A stretch of DNA of 6,364 nucleotides from Halobacteria archaeon (GCA_029932715.1 JAOZPO010000083.1:1-6364); one strand, 5' to 3'. Positions 1-6,354 are shown, counted from the first letter of the stretch. Numbers and translations: made by a program. Notes: a model not told the origin generated them from the sequence alone.

Positions 1-14
1 AAGGTATGGAAAGA

Positions 15-24
15 TTTATATAAA
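15..24 (+). promoter_or_regulatory. TATA-box-like element before the DUF2023-like gene
   Basis: The ten bases TTTATATAAA form a perfect palindrome and match the archaeal box A consensus; a purine-rich stretch (GGAAAG) just upstream could serve as a BRE. Transcription would begin about 25 bases downstream, near base 45, leaving a leader of only about 10 bases before the ATG at 55. That would explain the absence of a Shine-Dalgarno sequence there. The alternative is that these bases are decayed 5' coding sequence of the same gene. Confidence 0.35.
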
Positions 25-54
25 GCATGTTTCCTATCAAGATAGCAACAACAA

Positions 55-315
55 ATGATTGATTATTATATTCAAAAGGTTAACGGAGCGAAGATAAATG
101 TCTTCTTCGGTAATTTCATCTGCATTGAGGTGATCAAACAGATGAATTTTACGTCATTGTCGGATTTGACGCATGAGGAGGACTTTATTCTCGGCACGAT
201 GTTGGGCTACGACAGGGTAAGGCAGTGTGAAAGGTATCTTAAAAGGATACGCAGTAGCAATAATAACATAGAAAAGATGCAGACACCGACTGAAGCGATT
301 GGTGTTATTGGATAA
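55..315 (+). CDS. DUF2023-like small protein, probably N-terminally shortened
   Basis: An 86-residue soluble protein of unknown function. It carries the motifs I associate with the DUF2023 family: INVFFG at residues 14-19, EEDFILG at 41-47 and LGYDRVRQCERYL at 50-62, followed by a variable 22-residue tail. Family members as I recall them are about 100-120 residues and begin with roughly 30-40 residues (a HHIYE..KG-type segment) that are missing here; the protein starts at what would be their middle. An in-frame TAG at 43-45 blocks upstream extension, and there is no ribosome binding site before the ATG. Either this is a shortened gene read from the TATA-like box at 15-24 or the 3' part of a frameshifted gene. 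It lies 75 bases upstream of prs on the same strand. Family assignment is from memory of the motifs; no function is proposed. Confidence 0.55.
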   Translation: MIDYYIQKVNGAKINVFFGNFICIEVIKQMNFTSLSDLTHEEDFILGTMLGYDRVRQCERYLKRIRSSNNNIEKMQTPTEAIGVIG

Positions 316-337
316 TTCCATTCCTATTTCCAAAGTA

Positions 338-348
338 TTTTTATTTTA
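338..348 (+). promoter_or_regulatory. T-rich element: probable prs promoter, possibly also terminator of the upstream gene
   Basis: The 75-base gap between the DUF2023-like gene and prs contains TTTTTATTTTA, a TATA-like box about 48 bases before the prs ATG. Transcription starting about 25 bases downstream would leave a leader of roughly 20 bases that includes the weak GGGGT purine run at 381-385. The same T tracts could end transcription of the upstream gene, since archaeal termination often needs only oligo-T. The two roles cannot be separated from sequence alone. Confidence 0.35.
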
Positions 349-390
349 ACAAGAACATAACGTAAAAGCAGAGAACGAATGGGGTAAAAG

Positions 391-1248
391 ATGAAAATAA
401 TACCCGGTATCACATCACAGGTATTGGCGACACGGATTGCAGCGGAACTGGACTGTAAAGCCACGTTATGCGAATACAAGCGTTTTCCCGATGGCGAGTT
501 CTACACGCGGATAGTAGACGATGTAAAAGACGAAGAAGTAGTTATCGTGCAGAGTATCAGGACGGATTCCGACCTGATATGCCTGCTGCAACTGATAGAC
601 GCAGCGGAAGAATCAAGTAGAACACGGGTTGTCATTCCATACCTGGGATATGCACGTCAGGATAAGAAATTTGAGCACGGTGAAGCTATATCCATAAGAG
701 CAATAGCGCGGAGCATAAGTGCTGCGGACCTCGACACGATCTATGTAGTTAATGTGCATAATCGCAGCGTATTGCAGTATTTTGACGCGGATACTACGGA
801 GCTGGATGCTGCTTCTGTAATCGCTAATTACATTGCGAAGTATGAAATAGCGCCGGCAGTAATAATAGGACCCGATGGTGGCGCTACGGAGTTAGCAGAA
901 GCAATTGCATCACCTTACGGGTTCGAGTACGATGTGCTGGAGAAGAAGCGGATAACCGGAGCAGAAGTGGAGATAAAGCCGAAGAAACTAAGCGTAGAGT
1001 CTAAAAAAGTCGTTATCGTGGACGATATAATCTCTACCGGTGGCACTATCGCAGAAGCGGCTGCATTGTTAACAAGACAGGGCGCAAGCGATATTTACGT
1101 TGCGTGCATACACGGCGTTTTTGTGCAGAATGCTGTACTGCGAATGCATGATGCAGGTGTTAAAGAACTTATTGCTACCGATACGATTGAATCGGTATTC
1201 AGCAAGGTAAGCATAGCGAAGATGGTTGCGGAAGTGCTGAAGAAGTGA
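391..1248 (+). CDS. prs: ribose-phosphate pyrophosphokinase (PRPP synthetase)
   Basis: A 285-residue cytoplasmic enzyme that transfers pyrophosphate from ATP to ribose 5-phosphate, giving PRPP for purine, pyrimidine, histidine and tryptophan synthesis and, in archaea, for methanopterin-type cofactors. Visible family motifs are FPDGE (residues 32-36, N-terminal ATP/ribose site), YARQDKKF (87-94, with the ATP-contacting R89-Q90-D91), NVHN (121-124, metal-binding H123), GPDGGA (160-165), EKKR (184-187, the flexible catalytic loop) and the PRPP loop VVIVDDIISTGGTI (207-220). The length suits the shorter archaeal-type enzyme of about 280-290 residues rather than the roughly 315-residue bacterial form. 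The ATG at 391 is supported by the typical N-terminus beginning MKII; the preceding GGGGT is only a weak ribosome binding site. Transcription is probably its own, from the T-rich box at 338-348. All key residues are intact. Confidence 0.95.
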   Translation: MKIIPGITSQVLATRIAAELDCKATLCEYKRFPDGEFYTRIVDDVKDEEVVIVQSIRTDSDLICLLQLIDAAEESSRTRVVIPYLGYARQDKKFEHGEAISIRAIARSISAADLDTIYVVNVHNRSVLQYFDADTTELDAASVIANYIAKYEIAPAVIIGPDGGATELAEAIASPYGFEYDVLEKKRITGAEVEIKPKKLSVESKKVVIVDDIISTGGTIAEAAALLTRQGASDIYVACIHGVFVQNAVLRMHDAGVKELIATDTIESVFSKVSIAKMVAEVLKK

Positions 1249-1397
1249 AAGCCAGGGTGCTGCGTAATGTCTTTTTTGCGTGTCGGCACAAGTAGCAGTG
1301 GTTGATATACAAAGTGATTTTTGCCTGGGTTGTTAGCAGAGGCATATCTTGTGCAACGTAAACGCGGAAAGCAGTAAAATGAATGCAGAATGTGCAT
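1249..1397. other. convergent intergenic gap between prs and ccmB
   Basis: These 149 bases separate the 3' ends of two converging genes. The only plausible signals are a T6 run at 1272-1277 and a T5 run at 1318-1322 on the plus strand. The longest plus-strand ATG frame here codes about 12 residues. I see no gene, no convincing RNA structure and no repeat. Confidence 0.6.
1272..1277 (+). terminator. prs: oligo-T terminator candidate after prs
   Basis: Six consecutive T residues lie 23 bases beyond the prs stop codon without a preceding stable hairpin. Archaeal RNA polymerase commonly terminates at such U-rich runs. The T5 run at 1318-1322 could be a back-up. Support is positional only. Confidence 0.35.
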
Positions 1398-2096
1398 TCA
1401 CTCCTCAAGCACGAACTTAAAAGTAAGTATCATTATTGCGGTTATCATAAATAGGAATGCGATCAGGAGTTTCAATTCCGGCAGCACTTCTGTTATGCCA
1501 TAACCACAGATTATCTTCTCGGTCGCGGACACTGCGGGCATGAGCACGGGAATACAAACGGGAATAAGGAGAAACGAGAGTAGCAACGTTTTGCCTTCTG
1601 AGAACATCACGAGTCCGGATACAAAAGAGCCGGCAAATGCGAGCCCAACGGCACCTAAAAGGCATACAAGCAAAAGAGCCGGCAATCTCGCGCCTATGTC
1701 GAGATTTAAAAAGATAATTGAGAACGGTATTAGGACACATTCCACGACTATAAGCAGGGCTGTACCGTAGATGATCTTACCCGCGAGGATTGCCAGTGGC
1801 GAACACGGTAGTGTCTTCAAGCCGCCCAGCGTGCCTTTATCCGCTTCGCGTGCAAACGAAGTGGTAAACGTAAGGATACTGGTAAAGAAGGTGATTATCC
1901 AGAGTGCAGCAGCACCCACTTCCGGGCTTGTCTCTACCGCACCCGTGCTCCATGCGAAACTGCAGATCAGTATGGAGCCCACTGAGAAGGTAAGAATGGA
2001 TAGTATCTCATACGAGCGTCTGAACTCGGTCCTCAAGTCTTTTTCCGCTATCAGAAAAGCAGTTCTTGAGAACTCACAAATTCCTGTATATATCAA
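1398..2096 (-). CDS. CcmB-like haem exporter/ABC transporter membrane protein
   Basis: A 232-residue integral membrane protein resembling CcmB, the membrane subunit of the CcmAB(C) ABC complex used in cytochrome c maturation. CcmB is usually about 220 residues with six membrane spans, and six hydrophobic segments can be placed here at about 31-50, 62-81, 100-130, 138-164, 169-190 and 207-229. The best signature is the loop FAREADKGTLGGL (81-93), matching the family's FARE...GTL..L motif followed by a conserved LP and a glycine-lysine (G106-K107). The N-terminal segment IAEKDLRTEF (16-25) before span 1 is also typical. The start is TTG at 2096, with AAGGAG 13 bases upstream; no ATG fits. No ccmA ATPase or ccmC lies beside it in the window, so a partner must be encoded elsewhere or the protein may serve another ABC-type export. 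It lies 123 bases downstream of the UbiA gene on the same strand. Confidence 0.8.
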   Translation of the reverse strand: MIYTGICEFSRTAFLIAEKDLRTEFRRSYEILSILTFSVGSILICSFAWSTGAVETSPEVGAAALWIITFFTSILTFTTSFAREADKGTLGGLKTLPCSPLAILAGKIIYGTALLIVVECVLIPFSIIFLNLDIGARLPALLLVCLLGAVGLAFAGSFVSGLVMFSEGKTLLLSFLLIPVCIPVLMPAVSATEKIICGYGITEVLPELKLLIAFLFMITAIMILTFKFVLEE

Positions 2097-2109
2097 TTTA
2101 GCTCACTTG

Positions 2110-2150
2110 CTCCTTGTTTTAATAATATTTTATGGCATTCAAGATAAATA
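2110..2150 (-). promoter_or_regulatory. ccmB ribosome binding site with an upstream TATA-like box
   Basis: On the minus strand AAGGAG (2115-2110) precedes the TTG start at 2096 by 13 bases, somewhat long but the only purine motif nearby. A TATA-like TATTTATCTT (2150-2141) would place a transcription start near 2121, just before the AAGGAG. The gene could therefore have its own promoter instead of relying solely on read-through from the UbiA gene. Support for the TATA role is weak; the ribosome binding site is better, because it makes the TTG start credible. Confidence 0.35.
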
Positions 2151-2219
2151 ATATTTGCCTGGCTTCCTGTATGTCTTTTTCAATGAATTCAGTTTTGACC
2201 ATTTTACTGCGATACAAAA

Positions 2220-3092
2220 TTAAACGTGGCATAAAGCACCACATATAAATGCAAACAATCCAATAGCAATTGCCATCAACGTCTCTTTTCGCATAAAGTC
2301 GTAGTCGGCATTTCGCAACTCGATACAAGTATGCAGGAACAGTGCATCCGCTACCATAACAGGGAACATATACGCAAGATTGAAGTAGTAATAGGTACTG
2401 CCCAGGAAAAAAGGAACCATACTTAGTACCACTGCGAGCAGATAAGCGACAATCACAACTATTTCCACCTCTTCCTGTCCGTATATGCGTGCGAAACTCT
2501 TTACGCCCCTTAACTCGTCACCTTTTACGTCCGCTATATCCTTCATCACCTCGCGTCCAAAGCCTGCCAGTAGCGCAATGCACGAAAGGATAAGCAACGC
2601 CTTTCCTACTCCGCCTCTTGCGATCAAACCGCCATAGAGAAACGGCACTGCCATCGTAACTGCAATATATAAGTTACTCACCGCGAAGAACTCTTTCATT
2701 TTTAGATCGTAAAGAATGCCTAACACCACCAGAATAAACGCGAGAACGAATAAAAGTGGATTATTTAAGAATACTGATAGAACAGCAGCAAATATAATAC
2801 CGAGCACGGTAAAGGCGTACGCAACAAGTAACGCAGCCGTTTTTGTTATTGCACCTCGCACCAGCGGCCTATCCATCCTTCGGTTTACAATGTCGGATTC
2901 AAGGTCACAATAATCGTTCAGTGCAAACGTACCTGCCTGTATGAAAAAAGCAGTGAAGAATCCCAAAATCGCTCCTGCATACGTACTCCCGCTCTCGACT
3001 ATTAATCCTATCAGCACCCCACAGCCATACATCAATCCATGCTCCGCTCTCGTTAATTCCCATATCGGCTTTATCATTGACCGCAGATTCAT
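2220..3092 (-). CDS. UbiA-family prenyltransferase (DGGGP synthase-like)
   Basis: A 290-residue polytopic membrane enzyme of the UbiA superfamily, which moves a polyprenyl group from its diphosphate onto an acceptor within the membrane. Both aspartate-rich Mg-diphosphate sites are present: ND..D...D at residues 59-67 followed by DRP at 74-76, and D..D...D at 185-192 preceded by GRE (179-181). The YD pair at 128-129 is also conserved. Hydrophobic segments fill most of the rest (about 22-55, 84-127, 137-156, 165-178, 209-230, 237-255, 272-289). The second site with flanking GRE and KDI most resembles geranylgeranylglycerol-phosphate geranylgeranyltransferase, which adds the second ether-linked chain of archaeal lipids. 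A quinone (menaquinone-type) or haem O prenyltransferase cannot be excluded, and the CcmB-like gene downstream makes a respiratory role worth considering. The ATG at 3092 lacks a ribosome binding site, suggesting a short-leader mRNA from the divergent promoter region shared with mutL. Confidence 0.85.
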   Translation of the reverse strand: MNLRSMIKPIWELTRAEHGLMYGCGVLIGLIVESGSTYAGAILGFFTAFFIQAGTFALNDYCDLESDIVNRRMDRPLVRGAITKTAALLVAYAFTVLGIIFAAVLSVFLNNPLLFVLAFILVVLGILYDLKMKEFFAVSNLYIAVTMAVPFLYGGLIARGGVGKALLILSCIALLAGFGREVMKDIADVKGDELRGVKSFARIYGQEEVEIVVIVAYLLAVVLSMVPFFLGSTYYYFNLAYMFPVMVADALFLHTCIELRNADYDFMRKETLMAIAIGLFAFICGALCHV

Positions 3093-3122
3093 TTACTGAT
3101 CACAACGTTACAAACGTATTTG

Positions 3123-3130
3123 CATAATAA
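3123..3130 (-). promoter_or_regulatory. TATA-like box for the UbiA gene
   Basis: The minus-strand TTATTATG is centred about 34 bases before the ATG at 3092, so transcription would start near 3100 with a leader of about 8 bases. This agrees with the absence of a Shine-Dalgarno sequence. The match to consensus is modest, and an alternative AT-rich element lies slightly further upstream within the palindrome. Confidence 0.3.
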
Positions 3131-3132
3131 GA

Positions 3133-3150
3133 AAAGAAAATTATTTCTTT
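3133..3150. repeat. 18-base palindrome at the centre of the ubiA-mutL divergent region
   Basis: AAAGAAA (3133-3139) and TTTCTTT (3144-3150) are perfect inverted 7-base arms around the 4-base spacer ATTA. The centre of symmetry (3141.5) is within one base of the midpoint of the 100-base gap between the two divergent start codons (3142.5), and each candidate TATA box lies just outside one arm. This geometry suits an operator for a dimeric regulator or a symmetric pair of BRE/TATA elements. AT-rich composition raises the chance of coincidence. Confidence 0.35.
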
Positions 3151-3157
3151 GCTAATG

Positions 3158-3164
3158 TTTTATT
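3158..3164 (+). promoter_or_regulatory. mutL: TATA-like box for mutL
   Basis: TTTTATT is centred about 32 bases before the mutL ATG, predicting a start of transcription near 3187 and an almost leaderless mRNA. No Shine-Dalgarno sequence precedes the ATG at 3193, in keeping with that. The consensus match is moderate. Confidence 0.3.
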
Positions 3165-3192
3165 CATGAAACAGAAGTTTTTGTAAAGCGAC

Positions 3193-4929
3193 ATGGGAAG
3201 CATTTCCGTCTTGGAGGAGCAGACAATAGGCAAAATCGCGGCGGGTGAGGTCGCGGACAGGCCGGCGTCAGTTGTTAAGGAGTTGATAGAGAATTCCATA
3301 GACGCAGGGAGCAGACACGTAGTTGTGGAGATAGGTAATGGTGGGCGTGATTATGTCAGAGTAACAGATGATGGTTGCGGTATCAGTGAGGACGATGTAG
3401 AACTGGCGTTCGAGAAGCATGCAACGAGTAAAATAAAGAGCATAGAGGATTTAGCTTCTTTACACTCGCTTGGGTTCCGCGGTGAAGCACTGCCAAGCAT
3501 AGCAGCCGTGTCAAGGATAGAGATGAGCACGAGACATGAGAGCGAGGCTTTCGGTAGCTATCTCAGGGTAGAAGCAGACGAAATAAAAGATAGAAGGCGG
3601 ATAACCCGTGCAGTTGGGACTACAATAGAAGTCAAAAGCCTGTTTTACAACCTACCCGCCCGAATCGGGACTATAAAATCGAAATCCGTTGAACTACGCC
3701 ATATTATGGATATATTCATAAATTACGCTGTTATATACCCGGAGATAAAATTTGAACTATTCTATGACGATAAGGAAAAGCCAATAATAAGCACTTTGGG
3801 CAATGGTAAAATGCTGGATGCCATTGTTAATGCTTTCGGGAGCTTCATTGCTAAAGAACTAATCGAGTTGAAGGTACAGGTTTCTGCTACTATATTCGAG
3901 ATTGAACTATGCGGGTATATATCCAAGCCCGCAGCGTCATACAGTACGAAAAAGCACATGTTTACGTTTGTTAACCGAAGGTACGTGAAGGATGAAGTCT
4001 TGAACAAGGCAATAAAACGCGGTTACATGTCTCTCTTGCCCAAGCATGCCTATCCGTTCTCGGTCCTTTCTATCAGCATTGATCCCGCTGAAATAAATGT
4101 TAATATCCATCCGAAGAAGCACGAGATACAATTTTACCATGCTAAAGACGTCTTTAACTTTATTGGCAGTTCGGTGTCCACGACATTACGCCATGCAGAT
4201 TTGATTCCCGAAGTTACACAGCGAGAAAAGGGTGTCGAAACATCCTTTGTCAGTCCAGAAGCGAAGAAAGCACCTGTAAGCGTACAAGCTTCGTTTCCTT
4301 GTGATATGAACGGGGAAAAGGAAGAGATAAGCGAGCAGGGTAGAACTGACTTGTTAGACTTACTGCCTGCTCCTCTCTACCAGGTTCTTGATAGCTATAT
4401 CATAGCACAGAGTGCAAGTGACGACGTGATCATGTTAGACCAGCATGCAGCCGCAGAACGTATAAATTTCGAGAAGTTAATCGCGAAATACGGACGCAGG
4501 ATAGACAAACAGACATTGTTAAAACCGTACATACCGGAACTCAGCCCGCATCAACTGTATCTGTTGCGTGAAAGTGAAGAAGCACTCAGGGCTATGGGGT
4601 TTGACATAGAGCGGTTTGGCGACGATACGTATATTATAAGGGCAATACCGGTAGTGTTTTATCGTACGGTCTGCGAGGAGGAGATAATGGGGCTAATCGA
4701 GGATTTAGTGGAAGAAAGTGGCAAAAGAGACGATAAAATAAAGGTGTTGTTCAGTACGGCGGCATGTAAAGCGAGTATAAAAGCGGGCGAGAAATTGTCT
4801 TATGATGGTATGCGTGAGATTGTGGACGGATTGCAGAATGCGAAGATACCTTATACATGCCCGCATGGTAGACCAACGATGATTCGGCTGGCTAAGAAGG
4901 AGATAGAGAAGAGGTTTAAGAGGCGGTAA
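3193..4929 (+). CDS. mutL: DNA mismatch repair protein MutL (endonuclease-type)
   Basis: A 578-residue cytoplasmic protein that couples MutS mismatch recognition to strand incision. The N-terminal GHKL ATPase is intact: IAAGEV (15-20), catalytic E30 and N34 in the E...ENSIDAG block, DDGCGI (59-64), HATSK (76-80) and GFRGEAL (94-100). The transducer domain shows FVNRRYV (259-265) and NVNIHPKKHEIQF (302-314). A short variable linker (about 341-390) leads to the C-terminal dimerisation/nuclease domain, with the metal-binding motif DQHAAAERINFE (416-427, form DQHAxxExxxxE), ACKASIKAG (524-532) and CPHGRP (556-561). It should therefore nick DNA itself, unlike the E. coli protein. QTLLKP (440-445) fits the QxxLxP sliding-clamp contact motif known in bacterial MutL. 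One oddity is PARIGTIKS at 155-163, where PARxKFLKS is usual. The start matches the family's MG-I-VL-EQ beginning. No mutS is adjacent; the gene is divergent from the UbiA gene. Archaeal MutL is patchily distributed and often thought to derive from bacteria. Confidence 0.96.
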   Translation: MGSISVLEEQTIGKIAAGEVADRPASVVKELIENSIDAGSRHVVVEIGNGGRDYVRVTDDGCGISEDDVELAFEKHATSKIKSIEDLASLHSLGFRGEALPSIAAVSRIEMSTRHESEAFGSYLRVEADEIKDRRRITRAVGTTIEVKSLFYNLPARIGTIKSKSVELRHIMDIFINYAVIYPEIKFELFYDDKEKPIISTLGNGKMLDAIVNAFGSFIAKELIELKVQVSATIFEIELCGYISKPAASYSTKKHMFTFVNRRYVKDEVLNKAIKRGYMSLLPKHAYPFSVLSISIDPAEINVNIHPKKHEIQFYHAKDVFNFIGSSVSTTLRHADLIPEVTQREKGVETSFVSPEAKKAPVSVQASFPCDMNGEKEEISEQGRTDLLDLLPAPLYQVLDSYIIAQSASDDVIMLDQHAAAERINFEKLIAKYGRRIDKQTLLKPYIPELSPHQLYLLRESEEALRAMGFDIERFGDDTYIIRAIPVVFYRTVCEEEIMGLIEDLVEESGKRDDKIKVLFSTAACKASIKAGEKLSYDGMREIVDGLQNAKIPYTCPHGRPTMIRLAKKEIEKRFKRR

Positions 4930-4937
4930 ATAGAAAA

Positions 4938-4977
4938 CTTTATAAAGTGTGGATACATGTGAAGATAAAGGAGGGGG
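4938..4977 (+). promoter_or_regulatory. orphan TATA-like box and Shine-Dalgarno-like tract without a gene
   Basis: Just after the mutL stop lies CTTTATAAAG (4938-4947, a perfect palindrome and good TATA-box match). It is followed, at the distance expected for a transcription start, by AAAGGAGGGGG (4967-4977), which resembles a ribosome binding site. No ATG or GTG follows at usable distance; the nearest TTG (4998) codes only three residues. Any transcript would run antisense into the SepCysS gene. It may be the remains of a lost gene, an antisense or small RNA promoter, or coincidence. Confidence 0.3.
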
Positions 4978-5020
4978 ATAAAATACACGGGTATAACTTG
5001 TCAGATTAACTTTGTATCAT

Positions 5021-5025
5021 AAAAA
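5021..5025 (-). terminator. oligo-T terminator candidate after SepCysS
   Basis: Read on the minus strand, five T residues (ATTTTTAT context) occur 15 bases after the SepCysS stop codon. No strong hairpin precedes them. A U-rich archaeal terminator is plausible. Confidence 0.3.
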
Positions 5026-5040
5026 TCACTCATAGATGTC

Positions 5041-6354
5041 TCACTCCAACCCGTACTTATGCGCAATCTCGGTAAACGCTGCTGCAAGATACTTCACCTG
5101 TTCCCAGCTCAACCCGTAAGTATTCAGTTTAAGGTCCCGCGTTGTCCCGGGGAAGATACCGGTAATCTTACGCTTTCTCAACTCGTCATAGAAGAAATAT
5201 CCGTGCCGCTTGTGCGTCTTTGCAATCATATCCAGGGTCTGTCTTGTGTCCACCCGCGTTAATGTATGCTTACGCGGCAGTTCTGACGAAACCCTATTGC
5301 CTTTTATCTTCAACAACTCGGCAACGAAAAAGTTGGATTTCTTTACCTCCTCTGACCAGTGCTGCACCCGCTCTTTAACCTTTGGAAACGAAGCCATCAT
5401 TGCTACTAATGGCGCCCCCATCACCGTACAGCCAAGCAATTGCGTCTCTTTTATACCGAATTGACGCCCTGTAACGTCCCCCTTTAATTCCGTTATCGCA
5501 AATACGATGTCCGCAAATTCACTGGTCGTTGCAAGCACACCAGTCGGCGCCGGCGCTGCCATGCTCTTATGCCCTGAACCCACGACGAAATCCGCACCGA
5601 TCTTCTTGCCGTCCACAGGCATTACGCCAACCGTGTATGCGCCATTGTACAAAAACGGGATGTTATACTGTTTGCAGACCTTACCAATGCCATAAACATC
5701 GTGTTCATTTGCAAACATATAGTCAAAATGCGAGATTGCAACCAGTTTCGGTAGTTTGCCCGTATTCTCTTTCACCTCTTCTATTTTAGCCGCGGTGTTC
5801 TCCGCCGTTACTATGTTCTGGTCATTCACCCGGATCTCCTTCCATATCGCACCCACGGATTCTATCGCAAGGCACAGAGTATAGTGCGCCAGTGAAGAGA
5901 CCAGAGCAACATCGCCCTTATCGAGAACGGCATTGGAAACGATCTGGAATCCGTTACGAGCGCCCCGCACAACACGAGCAATATCCATACCTACAAATTC
6001 CGCAAGCTCGGCTATGAAATCTGCAATTGGTGGTCGTTTGATGTAATCAAGCCTGAACGGTTTGAAACAGTAATCACAGATAGAGTAACCATCCCCATAG
6101 GCAATTAGCACCTTTCGCGCCTCTGGTGTGAGCCGTCCCGCCGACTGAATCGGATCAATGTTTATATACTCCTCCTCTCGTGTTCGCAGCTCGATTTTAT
6201 CGCTAATGTATTTTAGCTTCTGACTATCTTTCGATTCTAACAGTGCCTTAACTTCAGCCAGGACCTTCACAAATTCCGCATTCTGTTCTGTACTAAAATG
6301 ATGCTCCGGTGCGGTCTCACGGAGTATTTGCCGCAAGTCCTCAAGCCGAAACAT
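5041..6354 (-). CDS. O-phosphoseryl-tRNA(Cys):Cys-tRNA synthase (SepCysS)
   Basis: A PLP enzyme that converts Sep-tRNA(Cys), made by SepRS, to Cys-tRNA(Cys) using a sulfur donor; in many such archaea this is the route to cysteine. Residues are counted from the TTG at 6363. The core begins with NIDPIQSAGRLTPEA (68-82). DGYSICDYC (91-99) contains C96 and C99, and LLGCT (309-313) has C311; these correspond to the three essential cysteines 64, 67 and 272 of the Methanocaldococcus jannaschii enzyme. GSGHKS (262-267) carries the PLP lysine K266. The C-terminal block FPGTTRDLKLNTYGLS (404-419) is typical. There are about 30 extra N-terminal residues, rich in charge and helix-like, compared with the jannaschii protein. 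I chose the ATG at 6354 (residue 4), but no well-spaced ribosome binding site precedes it and the frame is open to the window edge, so the true start may lie outside. GARN (134-137) replaces the usual GARE. No SepRS gene is in view. Confidence 0.92.
   Translation of the reverse strand: MFRLEDLRQILRETAPEHHFSTEQNAEFVKVLAEVKALLESKDSQKLKYISDKIELRTREEEYINIDPIQSAGRLTPEARKVLIAYGDGYSICDYCFKPFRLDYIKRPPIADFIAELAEFVGMDIARVVRGARNGFQIVSNAVLDKGDVALVSSLAHYTLCLAIESVGAIWKEIRVNDQNIVTAENTAAKIEEVKENTGKLPKLVAISHFDYMFANEHDVYGIGKVCKQYNIPFLYNGAYTVGVMPVDGKKIGADFVVGSGHKSMAAPAPTGVLATTSEFADIVFAITELKGDVTGRQFGIKETQLLGCTVMGAPLVAMMASFPKVKERVQHWSEEVKKSNFFVAELLKIKGNRVSSELPRKHTLTRVDTRQTLDMIAKTHKRHGYFFYDELRKRKITGIFPGTTRDLKLNTYGLSWEQVKYLAAAFTEIAHKYGLE

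Noticed and set aside
1322..1344. Possible hairpin TGCCT...AGGCA in the gap after prs
   Set aside because: Only five base pairs with a 13-base loop and no T run right after it; weak as a terminator or RNA element.
1095..1408. Two overlapping minus-strand ORFs (100 and 69 residues) over the 3' end of prs
   Set aside because: They are mostly antisense to the well-supported prs, show no domain-like pattern and are rich in Cys, His and Thr as shadow frames often are.
1417..1740. 107-residue minus-strand ORF and plus-strand ORFs within the CcmB-like gene
   Set aside because: Other-frame shadows of a gene with a clear family motif and six membrane spans; rich in Arg/Cys/Ser without recognisable motifs.
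3166..3183. ATG upstream of mutL in the same frame
   Set aside because: A TAA stop follows after five further codons, so it cannot extend mutL; the family N-terminus matches the ATG at 3193.
4998..5009. TTG after the SD-like tract at 4967-4977 as a gene start
   Set aside because: It codes three residues before TAA and lies 20 bases from the tract.
5059..5789. Plus-strand ORFs of 62-86 residues opposite SepCysS
   Set aside because: All lie antisense to a strongly conserved gene, overlap one another in different frames and show no family signature.
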